From Bolinopsis microptera (Eukaryota > Ctenophora > Tentaculata > Lobata > Bolinopsidae): a DNA stretch of 64,000 bases. Position numbers and translations under genes: made by a program. The notes under the pieces are model-generated. The model was given only the letters and a program-made list of their open reading frames with translations. It did not search any database and was not told where the DNA came from. The stretch is taken from assembly GCF_026151205.1 (NCBI RefSeq), contig NC_087084.1, positions 6,317,538-6,381,537 of the forward strand, given 5' to 3'. This document shows, one piece after another, positions 1 to 12,720 of the stretch; the stretch's first letter is position 1; every line of letters starts with the position of its first letter.

Positions 1-183
1 TTCTTGGTGACAAATGGCGTAAAAATGTTTTCCTAAAATTCTTAGCGTCATTGTTTGCTCGTTTGATAACGTAATCCTGTAAATCTCATTTAGTATGCCT
101 AACGTCTTTAGCTGTTCTAATTAACTTCTGATTAACTTCTAATTAATTCCTTTTCAACTTCTAATTAATCCCCCCAACCTTAG

Positions 184-572
184 GTCGCACTGCTCTGGAA
201 GGTTTCGTCTCAGAGGTAACCCGACACACATCTCGCCCGCTGCGCCCTAACAACGAGAAATTCCGCATCTCCTCCATCGCCATCTGGTTCGTTGTGACTG
301 CGGCCGTCGCCACGTTCGCTACAGGTATCAAAGATGTTATAAGCGTGGTGGGATCCATCGCCGCCCTCTTCATGTTCATGTACCCAGGGTGCATTATCAC
401 TGTGTTGGCATGGAGACAGAGCAACTACGCCCACGTGTTTGTAGGTGCGTGCTTTGTAGCGCTTGGTGTTATAGTGTTCCTGTTGAATCTGGCTAGTACG
501 GTGAACGACCACATGAAGGGACATCCTGATGGAATGTTGAGTTGGTGGACATTCCAGGTTCCTCTGTCTTAA
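184..572 (+). CDS. Terminal exon of a putative SLC38/AAAP-type amino-acid transporter (partial)
   Basis: A single open exon follows a pyrimidine-rich acceptor (AG at 182-183) and reads from 186 to a TAA at 570-572, giving about 128 residues. It encodes an N-terminal basic stretch (RPLRPNNEKFR) and about three hydrophobic segments. The segment reading GIKDVISVVGSIAALFMFMY, followed by PG, resembles the late transmembrane helices of AAAP-family proteins (SLC38/SLC36), where an 'ISVIGG..A..FIFVFPG' pattern is common. The protein would move neutral amino acids across a cell membrane. The rest of the gene lies to the left of the window. GC content is clearly higher than in the flanking intron, supporting real coding. 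The family assignment rests on this one region; another multi-pass transporter is possible. Confidence 0.55.
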
Positions 573-2360
573 CTGCTGTAGCTGATCAATGGTTGGTGAT
601 TAATTAATTAATTATTACCGAGTCCTCTGATGTGTGTGCACTTAAGACGCCTTCTGTCAAGTTTTGGAATTACATGAAGTTGTACGATCAAACTTGGATT
701 TAGGTTGGAAAAAACGGTTATTTGACAAAGAACACTGTCATATCATACATATGCTGACCCTCAAACAGCTGGGATAATATTTTGATGGAATAAGAAGTGA
801 GTTTTACTCTCTTTGTTCAGAAGACAGGATTGGAAACTATTTTAATGGTTTCGCCAAACCAAGATCCCCAATAATTATTGTCACAGTATTATTTTGAATC
901 ACAGAATCGCAAAAGTTAGTCCACATGATTTCGTTAACATTATCCACATTTATCGTTAACATTATCATAAAAATCGTATGTTTCGTTCGTTTCGTTTCAA
1001 TAAAACAAGTGAAGAACAACGTTTGCGTCATGAAGTATTCATTTTTGGCACGGTCTCAACTAACGACAATTTTGTAGTTCCAGTAAAAACAACTGATAAT
1101 GAATCACGTCAGAAATAATTAATATTATCACTGCCCCAAATTCTTGAGAATTTAGTGTCAGGATTAGTTTCGTGTATTTTATCAATGTCCGAGGTTATTC
1201 CTGGTACGTTTGAGAATCTTATCGCTCAGTTACATGACCCTTCATCTCAGCAAAATTTCCGTCGAAATATCCAGAAAACGTGTTCCCCACTGGTTATTAG
1301 TCGATTGATGTGGCTAAAAAAGATTGAGAAATTTAATGTACGTGCCTTTTAAGTTGTTGTGGAATAAAGTCTATGTAAATTAAGTTGTAATTAATTGTTG
1401 ATCAATCAAAAGTAAGTAGGTATTGATTACAAATGTTGTACTTATCTGGATGGAGGTAATCCTTACTTCTTGTGACAGTGATTCTGGGACCTGATTGGTT
1501 AATCGCTGTCACGTGACACAAAAAATAAGGTTCACCTCTACCAGTATGCAGATCTATTGGCATAGAATTATTAGATTTAGTTGTGAAGCCAAATTTAGAT
1601 TTAAAGTGGAATTTGATGATTGAAACATGCCTTTCTTATATATTTCAGGAGTGATTTCAAGGTCACACATTTTTTTGAAATATCGTTCTTTGGCCGTCTC
1701 CATCATAAAATCTTTTTCCACTTCAAAGAAATGTTGACAGAAATGAAAAATCTTTCACCGTTTTGCGATAATTTGCTGAGTAAGTTGTGGCCGGAATTTC
1801 TGTGGAAGATATCTAGGTCAACGAAAATATCAATATTCGGATTTATACGTTGGGATATTATTCCGGTTTTATGTTCCAAACTGCACTGACGTATTATAAT
1901 ATTTACAGATTATATTTCAACATGTTGCTGGAGCTGACTATTTTTACCGCACGGTGAAATAATGAGATCCAGGTTGCAATTACAGTCATAGTAAGGACTA
2001 GGAGGGTACTTCAAAACAAAGCTACTCAAAATTTGTACTTCGGATTGTTCTAGAATTAAAAAACTAAATTCCGTACGAATTTTAAGGGAAAAAACCCTGT
2101 GAGTTCTACGATTTGTCAAGGGAAGTGGTTTCCTGACGGGAATGATTCGTCATTTTCGTCTAGGATTAAATAAACTAGGATTCTGCCGTGGAAATATGTT
2201 GTGTTCATCAAAAATTTTGGGGGTCAAATAGTTAAGTTGGGTATTGATTATTGATGTTTCGTCAAGGTTGTGGGACGGTCGAAAAGTAATGTTTAGGAAC
2301 ATTGATATGAAGATCATTGAAATAAAGCTTTACATTAAAAAGCGAACAGAAATAATGTTT
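573..2360. other. Noncoding, AT-rich stretch
   Basis: No convincing exon or RNA gene is visible. A palindromic GTCACGTGAC element occurs near 1511-1520. The rest is 3' flank of the transporter exon and intergenic DNA. Confidence 0.5.
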
Positions 2361-2558
2361 TAATGAAATTAAATAGATAAATTACGTATTGAGATTTTAC
2401 GTCATACTCATATTCTCAAATTATTTGTTTTGTAGTAGTGTTGAAAGTATTAAAAAAAGTGTTGAGACTTTCAACACTGTTATGTATCAAATAATTTGAA
2501 GATATGAGTATAATGACGTAGAAATGTCGATACGTGATTTATCTATCTACCTTCATTA
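2361..2558. mobile_element. Inverted-repeat MITE-like element
   Basis: The left half (2361 to about 2445) and the right half (about 2470-2558) are near reverse complements: TAATGAA..TAGATAAAT.ACGTAT..TACGTCAT..CTCATAT..CAAATTATTTG matches the other side read backwards. The hairpin arms are about 85-95 bp. The ends can be read as ATGAA...TTCAT flanked by TA on both sides, which would fit a Tc1/mariner-type TA target duplication. No coding capacity is present. The family is inferred only from the TA flanks. Confidence 0.6.
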
Positions 2559-3087
2559 GAATTTAGAACATTGTTATTGAGTCTATTCAGAAAAAATCGA
2601 AACTTTCCCGAAAAAATGATCAAATGAGACACGACTAATAATCAGAACAGAAATAAGTTAAGCGCTGTGAAATTTTGACCATTTTCAAATCAGCCGAATA
2701 AATTAATAACAGGTTGAAATGGCCAGATAAATGACATGGCATTTATTTTTAGCGTGTTCACTTATCAACTGAAGAAGATCAACAGTTTATTTACAGCTGA
2801 CTTCTGTAGAAACCTCCTTACTTACTATAACTATTGTTGTCTGGACTCTGGTTGCAGTATTTATATTCATTTAACCTATACTTATACTTAGTTAATAGAT
2901 GTATTGGTGTTCGTTAACTTATAATCTCATACGTTATGATTAGTTATATTACTCTGTAGATTTGCGGCGACTACTTACTACCACAGAAAAACACTGATTT
3001 ACCACTGTTGCTGGGGAGATGCGATGGGAGTTTTGTTTTACACTATTAATACAAGTAGATTACCACTTGTGGTGTGCTGGGTTTGGC

Positions 3088-3122
3088 TGTACAATGTACA
3101 ATGTACAATGTACAATGTACAA
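3088..3122. repeat. 7-bp tandem repeat (TGTACAA)x5
   Basis: Five perfect copies of the heptamer TGTACAA. The unit contains the palindrome TGTACA. Confidence 0.95.
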
Positions 3123-3810
3123 GTTAGAAGCGTTAGAAGCGTCTATTTAAATGGTTTCATTAGATTTCTAGATTGGTATTAATTATTCGGTTTTATGGTT
3201 GAATTTGACGTTTTGTAGTGCGAAAGTAAGGGAGTCTATCATTATTTTGTTTTGTGTTCCTGTATCAAACTATTAGTTGTAAAGTATTCTTAGATATTAA
3301 TCTTGTGATAAATAAAATGGTTTAAGTTAAATTTCGTATCTTGATCCGATCTCTTATTTCGTATATTGATAGTACATACTATGATTTAATAATCTCTTAT
3401 TTCTTATATCTGGTATTTTGTGATGAAACACGTCTTCTTTGTAATGTTGTATTTTAACCGTTTGTATCGTATTTTGTTGGGAATTGTGTCTTTATATTTA
3501 GATTTGTTGATTATTATTATTTTTATTTCATTTAACAGTAAACCTTTTTATGACAGCTATTAGATACAAAATCAGGTTAGTACTTAGATCTATAATTATA
3601 GTAGTCGTATACAGAGTTCACACCGTCCTGCCCCAGAACCTCGGGCTATTTATCAGACATCATGTTTTAAACGGATCAGGTTGCTGACGAAAGCTATCAT
3701 ATTATTATTATTGTGTACTTAATCTGACAAATATGCTGTGTTATGTAGAACTAAAATATCAGAATAGTGTTTTCAAGATAATGTACGTGTTGTTAAATTT
3801 ATACTTTTAT

Positions 3811-3925
3811 TGATGTAGAAAAGTTCTTCCTGTTTCGTAACCAACCCTCTTTTAAAACGTAATCAATGTTGATGTAGAATAGTTCTTCCTGTTTCGTAAA
3901 CAAGCCTCTTAAACGTAATCAATGT
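3811..3925. repeat. Two-copy tandem duplication, about 58 bp unit
   Basis: The block TGATGTAGAA.AGTTCTTCCTG...CGTAATCAATGT occurs twice in direct tandem (3811-3869 and 3870-3925) with a few substitutions and small indels. Confidence 0.85.
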
Positions 3926-4716
3926 ACGAACTATTACAAGTACAACCTTGCAGACTTTGTAAGGTTTTCCAAATATCCTCCCAGTTTCCAAGCTCTCGCT
4001 CTCCCCGTGGGAGTATATGTCATTGCCGGAGCTGGGGCGTGCTCCCCTCATTAAATCATTATGTAATTGACACATCCTTGTCGTCATGCCGCAACATTTA
4101 GCGGAAACACTCGAACACGCGGGCGGTCGCGACCCCCTAACCAACATGCTGATCATTGTTTATCTTTAGGAATGAACCAGCCGGTATTGTGGAATGTGGA
4201 GAGCGTGCCGTGTAACCCTGACCCATGCTCGGATCTCACTTAGTCCCGGGTCACTCCCTCATAGTGCACAGCCTCCCTCTAATAGTGTCCCACATTGTTG
4301 CGACCTGTTGAGCTACTTGAACCTCCCCCACTGGGTTGGTGGGGACTTGGCCAGCAGTTCCGGTATTGCAAAGAGACTACAGACGATAATGAAACAGGTG
4401 GGAGTGAGAGAATGCTCTCCCTCTCGTGCTATTGTCAGGTATTTCTCTCAACCTCATGATAATTAACTGGAAGGAGGCCTAAAATTAGGTCAATGAATCA
4501 GAATGATATGTTGGAAATTAGGTCAGTGAATAAGGGTGATGTACCATTATTGTGGATTGTTATCAGTTCGCTGGGCGCTGAGCATGACTTCCCTGCAGGA
4601 TTGCAGCCGACTGTGAACATTGACAATAGCACAAAGAGAAACGCATTGTTTTCAGATCAACTGTTCGCAGCACGTGCAGTGAGCCGCGCAGTCACGGGGC
4701 TGTCACGCGCGTCGTT

Positions 4717-4911
4717 GTCACGTGACTTCGCCCACGTGTCAGTCTAAATGAAGTGACAAGTGCCGGAACAAAGCCGGGTATTGTACAAGAAGTTGCTACT
4801 TGAGATTTGAGCGAGAGAGCAGTCCAAACTAGTCCATACTACACTTTGTTTCCCACAACTCGAGAGTCGAAGTGATATTGTCGGAGGGTTTGCCCAACGG
4901 AAATGATGAAG
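4717..4911 (+). promoter_or_regulatory. Candidate promoter with paired CACGTG boxes and a first exon ending ATG ATG AAG|GT
   Basis: A perfect GTCACGTGAC palindrome (4717-4726) and a second CACGTG (4733-4738) lie about 170 bp upstream of an ATG at 4903. The reading ATG ATG AAG is followed at once by GTAAGC, a strong splice donor, so this looks like a 5' UTR plus start-codon exon whose next exon is downstream. GTCACGTGAC is the class of E-box bound by bHLH-Zip factors (USF, MITF/TFE). I did not find the matching downstream exon, so the gene is unidentified. Confidence 0.35.
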
Positions 4912-6968
4912 GTAAGCAAAAAAGCCTTTTTCTTTGTTTGTAAAATGTAATTATTCGTGCATATTGCAAGTGTGTTCATAATCATATAGCCCTTTTTCAT
5001 GCTGCACTAATGTAAACTCTGGAGATATTTACAGTTTGAATCATGTCTTGATATTAACCTGTCCGCGAATCATTTTATAATTTTTTTGACCGCTATAATC
5101 AGTCAAAAGTTATTGAAAACATATAAATAATGCAACTTCGTCTAGCTCAAACCGCTAGACTCGGTCTTTTTATACTTACGTTAAATTTTCAATAATTCTT
5201 TCGGTGCCTTTATCTCTTTTACTACCCGCCGTAATGTCTATTGAAAATTTAAAAACAAAATTTACCATCAAATTGAAACATGGCCCTAAATAAAGAAAAC
5301 TTGGTTGCGTAATAGTCATAAAGAGAAATTACAAGTGCCTTCAAATAGAATTTATCATAGACTTGTTTCCAGACTATTAAATCCTTTAAAAGAAAAGCCT
5401 TGTCGGTAAAATTAAAGAGCTTGCAGCTTGCTACTTTGTTATAATCATCATTTAATCAATTGATTAAGTTATTATATGTATAATCATTAGTTCATGCCAG
5501 GCTTTTGTTAAAACCTTTCTGTTGCACGATGACAATGATAATGTGCTTATTATGACAGACCCGCGAAGTCTCGAAGGGGAGTTTAGTCCTTTCACTATTG
5601 TCCCTCGTTTTGACCCTTCCCCTAATTTATGAAATAACAAATGACCGTTAATTAGAATTATAATTGGTGGACGAGGAGATTATAAGCAGATGCTTTTCAT
5701 CGCCAGAGCATGTTAAATAGAGTTCCGTTATGTTTCGCACTGGCTCTCTCCTAAGTTTCTGGCTCTCTCCCAAATTTTTGGGATAGGGCACTTGTCATTC
5801 CTGCTCGTCCTTTTTTTCGTGCAGACTTCGAGACTCGTTTATACTAAACTTTAGTAGCCTTTCATTCGATATTATCCCTGACTAAGTTCGGCTACTCAGG
5901 AATTTGATGACAAGATTTTAGCATTTTTCTAGACTTCATGATGTGTAATTCTTCACGTTGACCAGGCAAAAATGCGTAATAAAGTTCTCAAGAAAATATA
6001 TGTTTACGTAAACTATTCCTTCTTCATTGAAGTCATCATGTCAAAGGATTAGTGCTTTTAAAGCGCGATTCTTTTAAAAATAAGACAGACTTCTGTATCA
6101 GCATTGTAATGGTAAAGGGGCGAAATTTGGTGTCTAAATTTCTCTGTTGACCCCTGGCACTGGATTGAAGTGACAAATGCTCCTGTTTAACTTGGAATAG
6201 ATTACAAATTTCCCGATCAAAGACAGCTACCAAATCTTTAGTATTAATTTCCTTTTGTATTCATCATCTCAGATAAACAGTTAATGAATTTATGAATGAT
6301 TTAACAAAAGAGTTATCGGCCGGGAGTGGGCCGGGAGTTTATGTTCTGTCTCTCTTTTAGCCTTTGAAGTGCCTAGCGATTGGGTGGGATCAGGTCACGT
6401 GATAACCTTCGAAGTGGCGAGTGAGACCCGCTCGTTATTGTGTTATTGTGTCCCGTTAAATCCCTCGGGTATACGTTCACATGTCAGGGATAGAGACCAG
6501 GTTGGTGTCAGGGAGGGAGATGTTGTGAAGGTTAAAATATTTTTAAAAGTTCATGTGTTATTAAAGTTAAAATAGTTGAAACTATGAAAGTTGGAATAGT
6601 TGGAATAATTGGTTACTTTTATACTTATAGGATGGTAATTGTTTTAGTTCGCTTTTCATGGGAGCAATTCTATAAATCCTACAAACCTACATTTTGAATA
6701 CCTTTGTCCATGCTGTCAACACTGCTTAAATAATTTAAAAAATTACTGAATACATCAATATTGTGAAGTTGCATTGAATCCGCGACTAAATATATAATAT
6801 ATATGTAATAACGGAAATAAGTATATATATTAAAGTAGTAAATATAGTACGTGATAATGTGGAGCTGCACAAAATAGCATATCTATTATTTATCATACAT
6901 ACCATATTGATAATCATAGCGTTCTATTCTTGTCAACTACATCGAACTACCGTGGCTTGTTATTACTC

Positions 6969-7119
6969 CATATAATGTGCATATAATGTGCATATAATGT
7001 GCATATAATGTGCATATAATGTGCATATAATGTGCATATAATGTGCATATAATGTGCATATAATGTGCATACTGTATATAATGTGCATATAATGTGCATA
7101 TAATGTGCATATAATGTGC
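6969..7119. repeat. 11-bp minisatellite (CATATAATGTG)n
   Basis: About thirteen near-perfect copies of CATATAATGTG, with one interruption near 7069-7078 (ACTGTATATAATGTG). Confidence 0.95.
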
Positions 7120-8060
7120 GTTAATTGCACCATAGCCCTCGTTTACTTATAACTTTGTTAGAAAGCGTGGGTCAGTTGTTAGCAACAAATAATTATTTTA
7201 TGTATAGGTATTATTAGTATGCATCCTGAACTATGCATTATATATTATGGACTTTCTGTTGTTCTAGATATTGAACAGAGACTTGTCTAGACAAAATGTC
7301 TGAGAACAATCTGAAAATGCACGTGCTTAATATCCACTTCATCGCATCCAGCAGCTTCCTTCATTAAATCTTAATAGTTCCTCAGCAAAAGTTTCCCTTT
7401 CGCAATTACATTGAATGCCACCCGATCAGTTTTTGGTTTTGAGCACTAAATCGCACAGTTTATTATTCCAGGGGAGTGGTCCCTCGCTCTCAGAGGTCAG
7501 GACACTAATTCCAGGTGTTCTCACCACATACCTAGCATTCCTTACCACTGTCCACCGAGACATTTCCCACGACCAGCAGCTGAAATGTGTTGAGAGCCGC
7601 TGAAAAGGCACTTATTATAGTTTATACCCCTGTTTAATCACCAACTACTCGATAATATCTACATTATGTCATTACGTCAATAAATTCCACTGCTATCGTA
7701 AAATACCCCATGTCAGGTATCTTTCAACAGCATATTACTGGAGCAGATGTGAAACTGTTGAAATGAATAGCAAGATGTTATCGGCATATTTTACCTGATT
7801 GTTGAAATTAGCTGCTAAATGCAACAAAAGTGATGCCTCTACAGTTCCCGCGCTTATTGAATATTTGGAAATTACGTCAATAAGTTACGATATCTAACTC
7901 TGGACTAGTTGTCAGTTTAACGATATATATGAGCTACAAAATGATATTACAGTTAGATAGTCCATTTGATCATAATATACACCTAATTGATGGAGATTAG
8001 AGAATTATGTAGTTTTACTAGAAATATCTGAGATATCAAGAAGAGGCTGTTTGACTTTAA

Positions 8061-8110
8061 ATCACTGTAAATCACTGTAAATCACTGTAAATCACTGTAA
8101 ATCACTGTAA
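8061..8110. repeat. 10-bp tandem repeat (ATCACTGTAA)x5
   Basis: Five exact consecutive copies of ATCACTGTAA. The period is close to one helical turn. Confidence 0.95.
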
Positions 8111-8485
8111 AGCATCAGATTGTAAACCATCCACAGCGAAAACTGCACTTCCTAAGCTAATTGTACTATATTTCGGTCTAATCTTCTCTTTGAGTAAAAA
8201 AGCTCTTATTACAAAAAGTAACTTAATATATAGCACCACTTTCGAATCAACCACCAAATCCAGCAGATTTGTAAGAAATCTGACATAAACCCGGCTCCCC
8301 AAGTAAACAGTGTTCAAATAGATAATAGGTTTAGCTGCAGTACATGCTGTATGTGCCCCAGGTATACGAAACTTAAATCATATAGGAAACTAAGGCTGAG
8401 TAGTGAGTACCGTTGACAGCACCAGCAACTTTTACCTGGTAGTTTAAAAGTTACAACAATTGGATGTGCTGCAGACTGCTCCAGG

Positions 8486-8552
8486 AGCAGGGTAGAAGTG
8501 CAGGAACTGTGCCGCACTGAGTAGAAGTGCAGGAACTGTGCTGCACTTCTAC
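8486..8552. repeat. Direct duplication with a 12-bp perfect hairpin
   Basis: GTAGAAGTGCAGGAACTGTG occurs twice in tandem. The second copy is followed by its inverted stem: GTAGAAGTGCAG (8521-8532) pairs perfectly with CTGCACTTCTAC (8541-8552) across an 8-nt loop. Confidence 0.8.
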
Positions 8553-11500
8553 GCTCTGGATCCAGGAAAATTGTACTGGCATTTGTTCAATTATTTAGAA
8601 ACATTAATTATGGTACGTTACTAGTATAATTTGAAGTGTTGTAGAGCTGCAGGTTAAAGGTGCACTACTATGGGACTGAGCGATGTTCAGGAAGATATTC
8701 CGTTAAACGTTTGCGGAGGGAATCTAATACTTGCTTACTAAGTTTTACTGAGTTATAACTTTTAGTTTACTAACGTAATTTCTAATAAAAGTAAATGAAA
8801 CTTTTTAAGTGAATTTGATTTTCAGATGATAAATCGTTTCATTTTCATTGGACTTATACTACTAGTACATACTTCTTGTCTAATGTCCATATTCATTCCG
8901 ATGACTCAAAACATAATATATCCTCTATAATATATCCTATACTTAATTTTGAGTTTTAAAGTCATTGACATTAAACGATCGCGGCAGAGACTTTATGACA
9001 TTCTAATTGTTTTAAATCGAATGTAATCAATCTGACAAAGTTTCAATTTCTATCAATACGGCAAATGCCTTGAAGTTGCAGAGTCCAATTATATTATAAT
9101 CATATTTATAATTGAAATATAAAGAATAAAATGCATATTTACACAAAATCCCGGCCAATCTTCCATCGGACACATGAGTTAGGGTAAAACATTACGTTAC
9201 TATCATACCCAATCATTTAAGACAGTCGCAATATCCCCAAAGTGTGACAATTCCCCGATAGAATGTTCAGCTCTTTTATTAGACCGATAATCAAGCCCTG
9301 ATCAAAAGAGATTTTACGTTTACCCTCCATTTTAGCACGTCTCAAAAGGTTTCAAACTCCTTTATGTTACCTCTTCAAGGTTCTTTTAGACGTTCTAAAC
9401 ATTATAACTGTCTTTGAGCGTTGACTCAAAGGGTTGTTATGATAGTTAGTAACGACATTTTATTTAGGCCTTTTGTCAGACTTGGGGATTGGAGAAGGAT
9501 ACGGTTAACGGCCGGGAGTTTTTAAGTCCGACTTGTGAAAAGAATCGCAAATATTTGTAAAAATATGTTGTCATGATTTTACACTCCACCAAAAACCTTA
9601 ATATCAGTTAAAGAGCAATATTTTGTAAATAATCCTCTAAATTAACCTACAGTTCATAATTTATTTACCGGCCGTAATTATTCTGCGGTCTTAATCCCTA
9701 ATAGTAATTCACTTTATGACACATAAGTGTGTTTACCGTGTCCTATAAATCAGGAGCCCCTTCCATTCTTCCAATTGACATTTTTTATAAAAACATGTTT
9801 ATAAAAAAGTCAGGATTTTTATTCCCACTTCTATTCAGTTATGAAGAATAAATTCTGGATTACTTTGGTATTATACAGCGTCCTAACTGCTAAAACCTTA
9901 AGTTTACCGACCAGTTTTGCTCCTCACTGTGCGAGGGATTATAGAGCTACCCTAGACTCCTAGAGCGTGCCGACCGAAACTGTAACAATCCGACAACTTA
10001 GATCATCTGAGACAATTGGGACATATCTCCAAAACAACCAGGATGAAAAACATGTTAAAACAGTCTTGGCACGGAGAAGCTGGCTGTAATTAAACATGTT
10101 GGTGACAGAGGTGATGGAGTTGAGTTGGGACAGCAGTTAGTTCTGCAACTGTCCCCAAACGGGCCTAGCAGCGGGACTGATAACGTCACCTTGTAACAGA
10201 TTGTTGCAGAGTTAGATACATATCTGAACGGAAGCACGCAGGAAGGTATATCTTGCCAGCTCAGAGTGGGGGATTAGGACACCAGAACAGCAGACTTCTC
10301 TTGCCTCTGACTCATAGAGAAATATGTTAAAATGGTATGACTTAGCCCGGTCAGGGGCTAGATGATTAGATGACATATTCCAAGGACCCACGGTTACTTT
10401 ATCTGCTTACCGTGTTTAATATAACAGTTTAAGATCGAGAGATTTGCAGAGCACATATGGTCACGTCATTTTATTTATTAAAATGTCATCAAAATGTCAG
10501 TCGAATAGATTATGAATACCTTCGTGTCAACGCCAGCCGAACTGTGACATAATCTCTCGGAGAAATGTGAGTGAGCATCTATCCGAGCGAGCAAATAGCA
10601 AGGCTCGCTCCGACAATTTACTGACAATTTACAGATATATCAGACGGATATGACCTTGATTGAGAATATGTAGTACTTAGTACTTACAGCCACCACTTAC
10701 AAAAGTATGTCACCTCATGCTTGAGTTAATAGTAACACCGGTCTCATAAGTGCTGCTTCTCTTACCCTAACTTAATATTCGTAATAATATTTACCTATAG
10801 TAGACTAGTAGAGGATCAGGAGTGTTATATATATACCGTCTTAAACGATCTTTTAATTAACTGATGTCATATGTCTCAACGCCCAGGATGAAGGTTATTG
10901 GTTGATAATCCTGATCATGATATCCAGTCCTGCATATGTTGGAATTAGCTCTTAGCACCTGCGATTCCTCATCGTGGACGTCATTTTTGCATTCTTGGGT
11001 CCTGTATTGGCGGGAACTTTTTTTCGTGTCTTAAGTCCTCGAAATTTTTAATTCTGAATCCCACATACTTGGACTTGTATGTGGTGTCTTGGCCGTGTTT
11101 TTGGCCGTGGAGACAATCCGTTTAGGATTGATATATTGTTATTACCTGTTGGCCTGTCTTGCTTTTCAGATTGAATTATTCAATTTAAAGTTTTGGCTCA
11201 CACTACGGAGGCGAGATTTTAATTTTATCGTGTTTTTTCGTGGAATTGGGACCTTAGTCGTCTGCCGAACAAATAATCTCGTTCAAAGATAAAATTTTTC
11301 TTTAAATTTTCCCATAATAATATTGACGTTGTAAACCCCTGCCTGGTGCTAAAGCAATGCCAGGTATAAGTTCTGAGCATTTTATATCAGTGCTGGATAT
11401 CTTATCTCTAAGTGCTTGATACAGAAACACGATATCTTCGAGTCAGGACCTTCACAAACTGTTATGTTACCACTTACCTTTCTATGGTTTCCTGCATTAT

Positions 11501-11714
11501 CTGGTGTTTACGTGTGAGCGTGGATAAGTCTCAAGATTACAGTGTTTTAATGAGTGTGGAATGCTTTTTAAAGAGAAGTTAAACATTGTTTAACGTGTTT
11601 TCCCTTTTTTTGTAGTTTAACTTATTAAAAATTGAGGCATCTCACTATACTAGTTCATTTACTGTTCTTACTCATTAAACGATAAAACATCATTTGCCTT
11701 ATAACGATAAAACA

Positions 11715-11724
11715 TCATTTGCCT
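11715..11724. repeat. Target-site duplication, left copy (non-LTR element)
   Basis: TCATTTGCCT here is repeated at 12711-12720 straight after the A-rich tail. A further upstream copy of the surrounding ~26 bp (11675-11700) means the target was already duplicated, or was duplicated during insertion. Confidence 0.8.
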
Positions 11725-12474
11725 TATCAAACAGAACTCACTGCCATCATCGAAGCTTGTAAATATCTATCAACTTACACAAACACACATATCATCATAT
11801 GGTCAGACAGTCTCTCCTCTATTCAAGCTATATCCTCACCTTCAACGAGGAGTAGAACCACTAGAGACTGCTACGACACCCTCAATACACTCGGATCCAC
11901 TAACACCTTAGAGATCAGATGGATAGCAGCACACATCGGATTGTGGGGTAATGAAAAAGCAGACGAGCTGGCCAAAAATGGCACAACCAGTGAATCCACT
12001 TTGAATTGCCCAATTCCACAATCTTACATCAAACGCCTGATCAACGACAAAGTCACAAAACTTAATCAAGAATCATGGATTACTAATGGTCCCAGACACA
12101 CTAAACTAACACTTGGACATAAAAACATCAACATCATCAAAAATCTCAACACTACTCTCAGTAACAACAGACAAAATTACAGAACTGCAGTGCACCTCAT
12201 CACGGGACATTGTGGCCTCAACAAACACCTACACACCATTCACAAATCAGACACAAGTGCTTGTCCTAAATGCGGCGACGGAGAGGAGACTGTCTCACAC
12301 TTTCTCGGACAGTGCCCGGCTATTGCCCAAATAAGAGGTCAATATTTCCGGGACTACTACCTCTCTGTCAATGACATATTCGACAACCAACACATCTCCA
12401 CCATTGTCAACTTTACAAACCACACTAAACGCTTAGTGGTGCCGGAGGAGTTGGACCAGACAGGTGTAACATAG
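11725..12474 (+). pseudogene. C-terminal fragment of non-LTR retrotransposon polymerase (RNase H + zinc motif)
   Basis: The frame is open from the truncation point to TAG at 12472-12474, about 249 residues with no natural start codon. RNase H features are seen in order: an acidic region around 'TELTAIIEA', the 'IIWSDSLSSIQAI' segment with the catalytic Asp, and 'HIGLWGNEKADELAK' with the terminal His/Asp motif. Downstream, CPKCGDGEETVSHFLGQCP is the C-x2-C...H...C element common in this part of non-LTR pol proteins. The frame itself is undamaged, so the copy is young, but 5' truncation makes it dead on arrival. Confidence 0.8.
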
Positions 12475-12710
12475 CGACTACTTTAACGCCGTCTTGTTTC
12501 GCCCCTCTCTTCCACACTCAACCACCACTTAACCGTTTATCTTTAACACACCCCACAACACTTACCATCATCCGTGATTACACATCTTGATTCCACTGGC
12601 ATCCTCCCACAGGACTGCCATACCCCAGAGGTAGGCAAAGCATCCATATGCTATCCTCTCGTGGGCCAACCAGGCCCAGCCTCTCTATAAAAAAATTAAA
12701 AAAAAAAAAA
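11725..12710 (+). mobile_element. 5'-truncated non-LTR retrotransposon (RNase H-bearing, I-superfamily-like)
   Basis: The insert is bounded by 10-bp direct repeats and ends in an A-rich tail (12688-12710), the signature of target-primed reverse transcription. Only the last quarter of the polymerase ORF remains: a ribonuclease H domain, a CCHC-like zinc motif, a short 3' UTR and the tail. The reverse transcriptase and endonuclease are missing. An RNase H after the reverse transcriptase is known in I, R1, LOA, Nimb and related lineages; I cannot separate these by eye. Confidence 0.8.
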
Positions 12711-12720
12711 TCATTTGCCT

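Larger units (their letters stand above)
2559..4716. other. Noncoding stretch with simple repeats
   Basis: Apart from the short tandem repeats listed separately, I see no gene. A moderately GC-rich part (about 3950-4450) has no splice-consistent coding exon that I can support. Confidence 0.4.
4912..11714. other. Long noncoding stretch (intron or intergenic)
   Basis: AT-rich DNA with no gene I can support. It holds the minisatellites and hairpin listed separately. A possible exon at 6361-6499 (acceptor CTCTTTTAG, donor CAG|GTTGG, open in one frame) has no recognisable domain and is not annotated as coding. Confidence 0.4.
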
